From Massilia violaceinigra (GTDB lineage: Bacteria; Pseudomonadota; Gammaproteobacteria; Burkholderiales; Burkholderiaceae_D), in assembly GCF_002752675.1 (NCBI RefSeq), contig NZ_CP024608.1, positions 124,001-188,000 on the forward strand: DNA of 64,000 bases, in the 5' to 3' direction. The position numbers were made by a program, and so were the translations under genes. The notes beneath the pieces are model-generated. The model was not told where the DNA came from. It did not search any database and saw nothing but the letters and a program-made list of their open reading frames with translations. Of this stretch, positions 8,394 through 16,767 are shown one piece after another; positions within the stretch are counted from its first letter, which is position 1; each line of letters starts with the position of its first letter.

Positions 8394-10217
8394 TTACCAC
8401 GACAGTTTCAGCGAGTAGGCGCCGCTGGTTGCGCCCGTGCCGCCGCTGTAGTACTTCACGCGCACATAACGGGTGAGCGTGGCAGTACCGGTGTTGGTGG
8501 TGCTCAGGCTGTCGGCTACGCCGGCGCCGTTTTCACTCATTGCCACCTGCGTCGTGCCCGTGCTGTTGTAGGCATACAGATCGTAGTCGGCGGTGGTGCT
8601 GCCGATGGTCATTGTTGCCGTCAGCGTTTTGCCAGCTGGCAGTTGAACAGCGAAGTAGTCGGAGTCGGTGCTCGTACCCATGTTACCCTTGACCACCGTG
8701 CCGCTGACCGTCACCGCATTGGCCGACGTGTACGCGTTGTTCGACTCGGTTTCATTGATGGTGGTGCCGGCTGGCGGCGTGGTGCCACCGGTGACCGACT
8801 TGACGGCGGCCAGCGCATCGACGATACCCGTGCCGCAGCTGTTGCAGGTCGCCGGGAAGGCGCGTGCGGTCGACTTCAGCTTGCTTTCGATTTCATCTGG
8901 CGTGAGGGCCGAATTTTTCGACAGCATCAGCGCGGCAACACCGGCCACGTGCGGGGTCGCCATCGAGGTACCGGCGTAGTTGGCGTAGTTGTCGGCGCCT
9001 GGAGCACCGGTGCCGGCGTTCAGGGTCGACAGGATCAGGCCGCCGGTGTCGCCACCAGGTGCCGCCACGTCGATCAGGGTGCCGTAGTTCGAGTACGAAG
9101 CGCGGCCGCCATCTTTACGGGTTGCGGCGATCGCGATGACGCCCGAGCAGTTCGCCGGGCTCGATCCACTCACGTTCACATTGTCGTTACCAGCGGCGAC
9201 GATCACCACGGTACCGCGCGAACGGGCGCCGTTGATGGCGTTCTGGGTCGTGGTGTCGCAAGCGCCACCGCCGCCGAGCGACATGTTGATCACACGCGCC
9301 TTGTTGGCATTGACCGGCACGCCGGAAACGCTGCCGCCCGATGCCCAGGTGATCGCGTCGGCGATGTCGGAGGTGTAGCCGCCGCACTTGCCCAGCACGC
9401 GCAGTGGCAGGACCTTGGAATTGAATGCCACGCCAGCGACGCCGAGACCGTTGTTGGTCTTGGCGGCGATGGTGCCGGCTACGTGGGTACCGTGCCAGCT
9501 GGAGGTCTGGTTTTGCAGCGGACGGCCATTGCCGCACTCGCCGGCGACGACGGCGTCGCCCGGATCGCTGGCATCGCTATCGCGGCCGTTGCCATCGTTG
9601 GCGATCTTGGTGTCGGTGATGAAGTCGTAGCCGCCGACGAACTGGCCGGACAGGTCGGCGTGCGGACGGAAGCCGGTGTCGAGCACAGCGACGACGACGC
9701 CGGTGCCGGTGGCGATATCCCAGGCTGCGGGCAGGCGCAGGCCGCCGGTGGTGTCACCGTAGTGCCACTGCTCCGAGTAACGCGGATCGTTCGGGGTGAA
9801 CAGCGGGTGCATGATGCGGTCCGGCTCAGCGTATTCGATGCTGGTATCGCGCTCCATCAAGTCCTTGGCGATCGCTGCGACATCCTTCAGGTCCATTTTC
9901 TTGTCGAGCTTGAGAATCTGGGCGCCATTGGCGGTGGTGTGCAGGGCCTTCATGGTCAGGCCGAACTGTTGGCCGGAACGCTGGACAACGGCCAGGCGCG
10001 CCTGGTTTGCGCCTGCCATGAGGGCGGCACCCGGCACGACAGGGCCGGTTTCCTTGTACTTGACGATCATGCGGTCGGTGGTCGTGGCAGCAGGCTGAAC
10101 CTTGGCAGTCATGTCCATATCGCCCACGCTGGCGTGTGCGAATACCGGGCCGGCCGTGATCACGGCGGCGACGCAAAATTTCAAAAAGGATGGGTACTTC
10201 GATTGCGAATGCTTCAT
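8394..10217 (-). CDS. secreted S8 family subtilisin-like serine protease
   Basis: A 607-residue exported endopeptidase. Residues 1-29 are a signal peptide (FLKFCVAAVITAGPVFAHA). About 48-136 form an I9-type propeptide. The catalytic domain carries Asp180 (AVLDTGF), His242 (WHGTHVAG), the oxyanion Asn344 (AAGNDN) and Ser418 (GTSMATPHVAG). A Gly/Thr linker leads to a C-terminal PPC domain (about 490-607, INETESNNAYTSANAV to the final YSLKLSW), which is often removed on maturation. AAGGAA lies seven bases before the ATG. It is monocistronic and convergent with the lipase operon. Confidence 0.94.
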   Translation of the reverse strand: MKHSQSKYPSFLKFCVAAVITAGPVFAHASVGDMDMTAKVQPAATTTDRMIVKYKETGPVVPGAALMAGANQARLAVVQRSGQQFGLTMKALHTTANGAQILKLDKKMDLKDVAAIAKDLMERDTSIEYAEPDRIMHPLFTPNDPRYSEQWHYGDTTGGLRLPAAWDIATGTGVVVAVLDTGFRPHADLSGQFVGGYDFITDTKIANDGNGRDSDASDPGDAVVAGECGNGRPLQNQTSSWHGTHVAGTIAAKTNNGLGVAGVAFNSKVLPLRVLGKCGGYTSDIADAITWASGGSVSGVPVNANKARVINMSLGGGGACDTTTQNAINGARSRGTVVIVAAGNDNVNVSGSSPANCSGVIAIAATRKDGGRASYSNYGTLIDVAAPGGDTGGLILSTLNAGTGAPGADNYANYAGTSMATPHVAGVAALMLSKNSALTPDEIESKLKSTARAFPATCNSCGTGIVDALAAVKSVTGGTTPPAGTTINETESNNAYTSANAVTVSGTVVKGNMGTSTDSDYFAVQLPAGKTLTATMTIGSTTADYDLYAYNSTGTTQVAMSENGAGVADSLSTTNTGTATLTRYVRVKYYSGGTGATSGAYSLKLSW

Positions 10218-10981
10218 TGTCGTTCCTTAAGTTTTCCGATGAACATTTTATAAAGGAGAGGTGGCAGCGTTTAGCTGTCGCCCTTCCAGTGTCTCCACGT
10301 TGTTCTGCAACGTAGCCCCGCCTTTTGTCGGCGAGCGTTGTACATTACTGCGATTCAAGACCGATTTTGGAAATTTCCAACAGGATTCGGCTGTTTCGCA
10401 ACACAAAAAGCCAAAAATTTTTCCTAAAGCAAAGTTAATTTGGCAATTTTTGCTTTTTTCCAAATGCAAACTTGTTCATTTGTGTTTATTTCTGAACATT
10501 AGACTGAAAAATGTCTAAATATGAACAGTTTTTAAGCGGCAATGAACGTTGCGGTTACCGGAAAAAGGACGAGATTGTTGAATGATTCAGAACAATTTCC
10601 TGTGCTACCGTGAATATGCTGTAGACCGTGGGAATCGGCTGAAAGTTCGCATGGAGGCATATACAACATCTGGTTTTTTGACGGAATCACGGTGCGGACA
10701 TGCAGGCGAAAAAAAGCCACGAACGTGCGTGGCAAAGTGTTTCTCCCTCTGTATTCCCTATGACGGCAGCTCTTTTTCCGGAAAAAACCGGGGTATTGCA
10801 GACACGAGCTTATCCACCATTTCGGCGCCGCGTCCGACATGCTGTCGTGGTGGCGGCCTACTTCACCCCGGTCCCCGATCCGACAGCTGGGCAAGAAGTT
10901 GTCCTACCAAGGTTAAGTGTCGTCCTAGCTGTCGGTCAGATATTTCAGACAAGAGCTCATCAAGCATGGTGCTGCCGGGCG
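10218..10981. other. gene-poor region upstream of the subtilase
   Basis: No convincing gene was found in this 760-bp stretch. The portion 10330-10560 is AT-rich (runs such as AAATTTTTCC and GCAATTTTTGCTTTTTTCC) and probably holds the leftward subtilase promoter. Further right lie an orphan terminator-like hairpin (10709-10733) and small hairpins such as CCGGAAAAAACCGG near 10787. A 120-codon minus-strand frame here has no protein-like character. Confidence 0.55.
10709..10733 (-). terminator. orphan terminator-like hairpin
   Basis: GCCACG (716-721) pairs with CGTGGC (728-733), preceded on the plus strand by a run of A that becomes U after the stem in a leftward transcript. It resembles the TonB-receptor terminator at 10982 in layout (GCGAAAAAAA before a GCC stem). 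No leftward gene ends between the two, so it would terminate an unrecognised short transcript or catch read-through. Confidence 0.5.
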
Positions 10982-11009
10982 AAAAAAAAGCCGCGACTGC
11001 CCGCGGCTT
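10982..11009 (-). terminator. intrinsic terminator of the TonB receptor gene
   Basis: The leftward transcript forms AAGCCGCG / CGCGGCTT with a 6-nt loop, followed by eight U residues (the A-run at 982-989). It starts 20 bp after the receptor stop codon. Confidence 0.9.
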
Positions 11010-11028
11010 CCGTAACACTTGGCAACGC

Positions 11029-13248
11029 TTAGAAGTTGCCTTTGAACTGCACGCCCCACAGGCGCGGCTCGTTGGTGAAGCCGGTCAGGTTATTGAAGTC
11101 GATGCCGCCGACGATGCGTTCGGTGCCGGTGACATTGCGGCCATACGCGGCCACTTCATACTTGCCGCCATCCCAGGTGTAGCCCACGCGCAGGCCGCCT
11201 TCGACCAGCGGCTTGCCGGTGAATTCTTTCGCTTCGTACAGGAAGAAATTGATCTTGCTGCGGTACGCCCAGTCGGTGAACACGAACATCTGGCCTTCGC
11301 CCAGGTCCATCGAGTAACGCGCGGTGCCGTTCAGGATCCACCGTGGCGCCTGCGGCAATGGATTGCCATCGATGACGACGCGGCCCGCCGCATTGATCGG
11401 ATTGGTGATCGTGCACTGCGCGCACTTGTTGACCGACAGGCTGGCGTCGCGGATCTCGGTGAAGTTGTAGCTGCCGCCGGCCGATACCTTGAAGTTGCTG
11501 GTGACGAAGCCTTCAAAGTCGAGCTCGGCGCCACGGCCGTTGGTCTTGGCCGCGTTGATCAGGCGGTTGACGTTGGAGTTGCCGCCGACCACGGTCAGCT
11601 GCTGGTTCTTGACCTGGTAGTCGTACACGCTGAAGGCCACGCGCGCGCGCCGGTTCAGCAGGTCGGCTTTCACGCCCGCTTCCACCGAGGTGATGGTCTC
11701 GGCGTCGGCCACGGTGATCGGCACCGATGCCGAGGCCGCCGCGACACTTGGCGCGCGGAAGCCGGTCGCCACGCGGGCGTACACGTTGACATCCTTGTTC
11801 AGCTTGTAGGTGCCGCTCAAGTCCCAGTTGGCCTTGTTGCTGCTCGCGCCGACCGCGGCCGGTCCGATCTGCACCACGTTGACCGCCGACACGGTGTTGA
11901 AGTCTTTCTTGTCGTTGGTGTAGCGCAGTCCGCCGCGCACCGTGAAGGCGTCGCTGAAGGCATAGTTGACCGAACCGAATGCCGCCCAGGCGGTGTTCTT
12001 CTGGTGGCTGGCCAGGTGCGAGGTTTGCGCGCCGGTCGTGCTGTTGTAGTTGTTGGAAAAGCCGTTGGCATCTTCGTTGTAGTAATACACGCCAGCCTGC
12101 CAATTCACCGGACCGCTGTTCTTGGACTCGACCCGGAATTCCTGGCTGTATTGCTTGACGTCGGCGATGCCGCCCGCGGTTTCCACCTGGAATGGAATCA
12201 CGCCCGGGCCGCTTGGGACGCCGCCGTCGATGTCGCCGCGGCTCAGGTAGTGGTCCACGCCTTCGTAACCGGTGATCGAGTACAGCTTGACCGCGCCCAG
12301 GTCCCACGACAGGCGCACGTTGGCGCCGTTGGTGCGCAGGGCCTGGAAGTTCAGGCCGTTGTTGGCGATCTTGTCGGCGTCGAAACCGTCGACCAGCTCG
12401 TTCGTGCCTTTTTTGATGATATTGGCGCGGAACAAACGCGAGCTGCCCGTGGTCGAGCGCTGGTGCACATTGAACAGGGCATTGAAGCCGGCGCCCGGGT
12501 TGTACAGCACTTGCAGCCGTTCGGCGTGCTCGTTATAGCCTTCGAGCGCGTCGTCCTGCTTGGTGAAGGTGTTGTCGACGAAATCGTCGCGGTGCTGGCG
12601 CAGGGTCGAGAAGCGCGCTGCCCATTCTTTGCTCAGCGGAACGTTCACGGCGCCGTCGACGTTGACCGTGTTGTGGGTCGCGACGGAGGCGTTGTAGTAG
12701 CCGCCGAATTTGTCGAGCTTCGGTTTTTCCGATTCAAACTTGACCACGCCAGCCGGGGTGTTGCGGCCGAACAGGGTGCCCTGTGGACCGCGCAGCACTT
12801 CCACGCCGGCCAGGTCGAAAATCGGGAAGCCTTTCAGGATCGGGTTCTCTTGCACGACATCGTCGTAGATCAGCGACACCGGCTGCGAAGCGAAGGTGTT
12901 GAAGTCGGTGTTGCCGTAACCGCGGATGTAAAAGCGCGGGAAGGTGCGGCCGTTCGACGATTCCACGTTCAAGCTTGGCACTTTACCGGCAAGCACGCGA
13001 ATGTCCTGCCCGCCGGAGACGATCACGTCGAGCTTCTCATCCTTGAGCAGGCTGACGGACACCGGCACTTCCTTGATGTTCTCGGTACGGCGCTGGGCGG
13101 TCACGGTGACGGTTTGCAGTTCCGGAGCGGCTTGCGTCTGGACTTGGGCCTGGGCCATGGCCGACGCGATCGGCAGCAACGCGGTCAGGGCCAGCACGGC
13201 GCCGTGTGCGCCAATAACGCGCTTGTGCATCTTGGACATCTTGATCAT
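11029..13248 (-). CDS. TonB-dependent outer-membrane receptor
   Basis: A 739-residue ligand-gated outer-membrane channel that uses the TonB/proton-motive force to import siderophores or other large substrates. After a signal peptide (ALTALLPIASAMAQA) come a TonB-box-like segment (LQTVTVTAQRR), the plug domain (IKEVPVSVSLL, RGYGNTDFNTF, VEVLRGPQGTLFGRNTPAG) and the beta-barrel ending in the terminal-Phe strand LWGVQFKGNF. The open frame extends 84 codons upstream, but the ATG at 13248 has an AGGGAA site and begins the signal peptide. The substrate is unknown and no ferric-uptake box was recognised. An XRE regulator lies upstream on the same strand. Confidence 0.92.
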   Translation of the reverse strand: MIKMSKMHKRVIGAHGAVLALTALLPIASAMAQAQVQTQAAPELQTVTVTAQRRTENIKEVPVSVSLLKDEKLDVIVSGGQDIRVLAGKVPSLNVESSNGRTFPRFYIRGYGNTDFNTFASQPVSLIYDDVVQENPILKGFPIFDLAGVEVLRGPQGTLFGRNTPAGVVKFESEKPKLDKFGGYYNASVATHNTVNVDGAVNVPLSKEWAARFSTLRQHRDDFVDNTFTKQDDALEGYNEHAERLQVLYNPGAGFNALFNVHQRSTTGSSRLFRANIIKKGTNELVDGFDADKIANNGLNFQALRTNGANVRLSWDLGAVKLYSITGYEGVDHYLSRGDIDGGVPSGPGVIPFQVETAGGIADVKQYSQEFRVESKNSGPVNWQAGVYYYNEDANGFSNNYNSTTGAQTSHLASHQKNTAWAAFGSVNYAFSDAFTVRGGLRYTNDKKDFNTVSAVNVVQIGPAAVGASSNKANWDLSGTYKLNKDVNVYARVATGFRAPSVAAASASVPITVADAETITSVEAGVKADLLNRRARVAFSVYDYQVKNQQLTVVGGNSNVNRLINAAKTNGRGAELDFEGFVTSNFKVSAGGSYNFTEIRDASLSVNKCAQCTITNPINAAGRVVIDGNPLPQAPRWILNGTARYSMDLGEGQMFVFTDWAYRSKINFFLYEAKEFTGKPLVEGGLRVGYTWDGGKYEVAAYGRNVTGTERIVGGIDFNNLTGFTNEPRLWGVQFKGNF

Positions 13249-13472
13249 TCGAGTTCCCTGGAAAAAGTTGATGAAGCGTACGACGAAGGTATTCTTGTCT
13301 CCTGCTCTACTCTTTTTCTGGACGTTCTCGCATGCAGCAAACGCGCGCGGCGATGGACGCCGTCGGCACTGCATCTTGTCGATGTCTATGTTGCCGACCT
13401 GGTAAGACTGAAGGCGGTATTTTCTGTCATCACTGCTGTGAATGGCAAGGAAGTTCAGGTGCCGCGTGATCT

Positions 13473-14330
13473 TCACGCAACATTTTTTGCAATAAACCAC
13501 GCTTTGCTGCGTTCATCGGCGGGAAAAAACGATTCAATCCGCAATTCATGCACCGTGACGTCGTGCGGCGTGCCCATGGTGGTGATGGTGGTAAACACGT
13601 TCAGTTCCACGTCGTCCTTGCGGATCGTCAGCGGCAGAAACGGCAGCGCACGGCGGTCGAGGTTGGGCGCGTGGGCGGCGGTGCCGATGGCGTCGATGCC
13701 GGGCAAGGCGGCCAGCTCGGCCAGCAGGGTGGTCGCTTCGCTGCCGGGACCGTCGCCCATGGCTTCGCGCTGGATCCAGTGCAGCGCGTCGGCGCACACG
13801 GCTTCCCAGTTGACCAGGTATTGACGCAGGCCGGCGGGGTCGAGCATCAGCTTGAGGACGTTGAGCGCGCCGTTGCCGGGAATCGGCTGGCCGGGGGGCA
13901 GGCCGAGCAGCCAGCCGAACAGGTGGGCGGCGGGTTCGTTGTGGAGTTGGAGATTCCACAGCCGGTCGACCACCAGCGCGGGATACGGCGCCTGCTGCGC
14001 CAGCATGAAGTCGAGCGCTTGCCGCACCGAAGCCAGTTCGGGATCGGACAGGGTGCGCTCTTGGTAGGCGGGAGCGAATCCGGCGGCCAGCAGCATGATG
14101 TTGCGCTGCCTGAGCGGCACGTCGAGCGCCACGCCAAGCTTGAGGATCAATTCCTTGCTGGGATGGGCGCGTCCGCTTTCGAGGAAGCTGATGTGACGCT
14201 GCGAGACCTCGCTGACGGTGGACAGATGCAGCTGGCTGTATCCACGCTTGCCGCGCCAGTAGCGCAGCGCCGCTGAAAAATCACCGAAGTACTGATCGCG
14301 CGAGGGGGTCGATTGGCTTGGTGCTGGCAT
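13473..14330 (-). CDS. XRE-family regulator with MmyB-like ligand domain
   Basis: A 285-residue regulator. The N-terminal helix-turn-helix (about residues 13-70) reads LRYWRGKRGYSQLHLSTVSE and then VSQRHISFLESGRAHPSKE. The C-terminal portion (about 95-270) matches the MmyB-like PAS-related domain (PALVVDRLWNLQLHNEPAAHLF). I start it at the ATG at 14330, which has AGGAAA upstream, rather than twelve codons earlier. It lies 224 bp upstream of the TonB receptor on the same strand, so the receptor is the nearest candidate target. No operator was identified. Confidence 0.88.
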   Translation of the reverse strand: MPAPSQSTPSRDQYFGDFSAALRYWRGKRGYSQLHLSTVSEVSQRHISFLESGRAHPSKELILKLGVALDVPLRQRNIMLLAAGFAPAYQERTLSDPELASVRQALDFMLAQQAPYPALVVDRLWNLQLHNEPAAHLFGWLLGLPPGQPIPGNGALNVLKLMLDPAGLRQYLVNWEAVCADALHWIQREAMGDGPGSEATTLLAELAALPGIDAIGTAAHAPNLDRRALPFLPLTIRKDDVELNVFTTITTMGTPHDVTVHELRIESFFPADERSKAWFIAKNVA

Positions 14331-14407
14331 GGCGTTTTCCTGTTGTCCCGTATTCGATACCGTCATATGCCGCCGCTCCCTTCCGTCGTTCCCGCCTCCA
14401 GCCCCCG

Positions 14408-14435
14408 CGTCGTTCCCGCGAAGGCGGGAACGACG
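14408..14435. repeat. GTCGTTCCCGC palindrome
   Basis: CGTCGTTCCCGC, loop GAAG, then GCGGGAACGACG: a perfect 12-bp stem. A single half-site lies about 20 bp to the left. It sits between the XRE gene and the 3' end of the hydrolase gene. Confidence 0.9.
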
Positions 14436-14465
14436 GGGAGGGGGACGGGAATTACGGGTGGCGAA

Positions 14466-15299
14466 TCAGCGCCCGCCGCCAATAAACCCCATCAAATCCG
14501 CATTCACCCGCTCCGCATGCGTCACGAACATCCCGTGCGCCGCGTCATCGTACACCGCCAGGCGCGCCCCTTCGATCAACGCCGCGGTACGCCGCGCGGT
14601 CAGCTCCAGCGGCGCACTGACATCGAGCGCCCCCGCGATGATCAAGGCTGGCACCTGCACCCGCGCCAGCTCCGCGCGCATGTCCGCATGCTGAACCGCC
14701 ACATGGCAATCGTGCAGCGCCTTGTGCGAGCACGCCAGCGCCATCTGGCGCAGCCACCTGATCATTCCCGGCGAGGCATCCGGCGTCAGGAACGGCAGCG
14801 CGTTCTCGTCGATCCAGTGCGGGAAATCGCGGTTCAGCTGCTGCTCGCGAAAGAGGTCGAGCAGCGCGCCATCGAGGCCCTCGGGATTGTCGTCAGCGCG
14901 CATGATCATCGGCGTCATTGGCCCCATCAACACAATCCGCGCCACCCTTGCGCTTCCGAACCGGCTCAGATAGCGCACCACCTCATTGCAACCCATCGAA
15001 TGGGCGACCAGCGTGACGCCGTGCAGGTCGAGCGTATCGATCACGGCGGCCAGGTCGCCGGCCAGGGTATCGAAGTCGTAACCCTTGCCCGGATCGCTGG
15101 ACCGGCCATGCCCGCGACGATCGAACGCAATGCAGCGCAGCCCTTGGCGTGACAGCGCCAGCATCTGGTAATTCCATGCATCCGACGGCGGCGACCAGCC
15201 ACCCACGAACAACACAGGCGCGCCGGTGCCCCAGTCGCGGTAAAACAGGTCGACGCCATCAGTGGTGCGGATAAAGCCGGGGGTAGTGGAATGGGTCAT
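14466..15299 (-). CDS. alpha/beta hydrolase
   Basis: A 277-residue cytosolic alpha/beta-hydrolase-fold enzyme. Catalytic residues are Ser101 in the nucleophile elbow VAHSMG, Asp226 (GALDVSAP) and His255 (DAAHGMF). The oxyanion region reads FVGGWSPPSD rather than the common HGWP. Enzymes of this type include chloroperoxidase-like esterases and hydrolases of small esters; the substrate is not deducible. The start at 15299 is set by AAGGAGA seven bases upstream. It lies 84 bp from the end of the kinase gene on the same strand, so co-transcription is possible. Confidence 0.88.
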   Translation of the reverse strand: MTHSTTPGFIRTTDGVDLFYRDWGTGAPVLFVGGWSPPSDAWNYQMLALSRQGLRCIAFDRRGHGRSSDPGKGYDFDTLAGDLAAVIDTLDLHGVTLVAHSMGCNEVVRYLSRFGSARVARIVLMGPMTPMIMRADDNPEGLDGALLDLFREQQLNRDFPHWIDENALPFLTPDASPGMIRWLRQMALACSHKALHDCHVAVQHADMRAELARVQVPALIIAGALDVSAPLELTARRTAALIEGARLAVYDDAAHGMFVTHAERVNADLMGFIGGGR

Positions 15300-15383
15300 G
15301 GCAGGTCTCCTTGGTTGGGCAGCGGGATACGGTGACACCATTGTCGGACACCCGCACCGGCGCGGCGATTACCTCCCAGGTAA

Positions 15384-16664
15384 TCAATCCGCCGGCGCCT
15401 CGACCAGAATCGCGCGGAAGTCGTTGACGTTGGTGCGCGTCGGCCCCGTCACCACCAGGTCGCCCAGCGCCGCAAAAAAGCTGTAGCCATCGTTGTCAAG
15501 CAGCCGCGCGCCCGCATCCACCCCGGCCAGCGCGGCGCGGGCCAGCGACTGCGGATCGAGCAGCGCCCCCGCGTTGTCTTCGGTACCATCGATGCCGTCG
15601 GTATCGCACGCAATCGCATGCACTCCCGCCATGCCCTTGAGCGCAATTGCGAGCGCCAGCAAAAACTCCGCATTGCGTCCTCCCCGCCCGCCGCCGCGCA
15701 CGGTGACCGTGGTCTCGCCGCCCGACAAAATCACGCACGGTGCCGCCACCGGCTGCCCATGGCAGGCCACCTGGCGCGCAATGCCAGCGTGGACGATGGC
15801 CACTTCACGCGCCTCGCCTTCGATGGACCCGCTCAGGATCAGCGGCGTGTAGCCGGCCGCGCGCGCCGCACTGGCCGCGGCATCGAGCGCGTGCTGGGCG
15901 CTGGCGATGACCACCGACCGATTGCCGCGCAGGCGCGCGTCGTCGATTGCCGGCGCGGCCAGCGCCGCATCCTCCAGCACCGCGCGCACCGCCGGCGACA
16001 CGGCGATACCGTATTTGCCGAGCACCGCCAGCGCATCGGCCGCGCGGCTGCCATCGGGGATGGTCGGCCCGGACGCGACCACCGCCGGATCGTCGCCCGG
16101 CACATCGGAGACCACCAGCGTCACCACGCGCGCCGGATGGCAAGCCAGCGCCAGGCGCCCGCCCTTGATTGCCGACAGGTGGCGCCGCACGCAATTGATC
16201 TCGCCGATCCGCGCACCACTGGCCAGCAAACGGCGCGTCAGTTCGCGCTTTTCATCGAGCGTAATGCCCGGTGCCGGCAGCGACAGCAGCGCCGAGCCAC
16301 CACCGGACATGAGGCACAGCACCAGGTCGTCCTCGCCCAGGCCGCGCACCAGCGCCAGCATGCGCTGCGCGGCCGTGGTGCTGGCATCATCCGGCACCGG
16401 ATGGCCCGCCTCGATCACCTCGATATGCCGGGTCGGCGCGCCGTGGCCGTAGCGCGTGGCGACCAGGCCGGCGATCTCGCCCTGCCAGTGCTGCTCGACC
16501 GCCTGCGCCATGCGCGCCGCCGCCTTGCCGGCCCCGATGACAATGGTGCGCCCCTTGGGCGGTGGCGGCAGGTGCGGCGCCAGCACCGCCAATGGATCGA
16601 CCGCCGCCAGCGCGCTGTGAAACAGCTGCAGGAGCAAGGCACGCTGGGGGCTCGTATGATTCAT
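15384..16664 (-). CDS. ttuD: glycerate 2-kinase (GckA/TtuD, MOFRL family)
   Basis: A 426-residue class-II glycerate kinase, often annotated as hydroxypyruvate reductase TtuD. It phosphorylates D-glycerate to 2-phosphoglycerate in tartrate/glyoxylate-derived carbon flow. The N-terminal DUF4147 domain contains GRTIVIGAGKAAARMA, the CLMSGGGSALLSLP phosphate loop, and the RRHLSAIKGG lysine motif. The C-terminal MOFRL domain carries SGGETTVTVRGGGRGGRNAEF and CDTDGIDGTEDNAGA. It is intact and of family length. No glyoxylate or tartrate genes flank it here. It is divergent from the oligopeptidase gene across about 100 bp. Confidence 0.9.
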   Translation of the reverse strand: MNHTSPQRALLLQLFHSALAAVDPLAVLAPHLPPPPKGRTIVIGAGKAAARMAQAVEQHWQGEIAGLVATRYGHGAPTRHIEVIEAGHPVPDDASTTAAQRMLALVRGLGEDDLVLCLMSGGGSALLSLPAPGITLDEKRELTRRLLASGARIGEINCVRRHLSAIKGGRLALACHPARVVTLVVSDVPGDDPAVVASGPTIPDGSRAADALAVLGKYGIAVSPAVRAVLEDAALAAPAIDDARLRGNRSVVIASAQHALDAAASAARAAGYTPLILSGSIEGEAREVAIVHAGIARQVACHGQPVAAPCVILSGGETTVTVRGGGRGGRNAEFLLALAIALKGMAGVHAIACDTDGIDGTEDNAGALLDPQSLARAALAGVDAGARLLDNDGYSFFAALGDLVVTGPTRTNVNDFRAILVEAPAD

Positions 16665-16767
16665 CTGGGTCCTCGGTGGGTGGGCCGCAACGCCGATTCG
16701 AAATCGCTATGTTTTTTGTGGTCGCGGGCCTATGATATTGACACAAAAATATCTTCCAGGAGTGTTC

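Noticed and set aside
10532..10894. 120-codon minus-strand frame in the gap upstream of the subtilase
   Set aside because: No protein-like composition, no ribosome site, and it is crossed by a terminator-like hairpin.
10582..13824. 1080-codon plus-strand open frame opposite the TonB receptor gene
   Set aside because: It is the mirror of a clear receptor gene in GC-rich DNA; the translation is His/Arg/Gly-rich without domains, and the receptor on the other strand has complete plug and barrel motifs.
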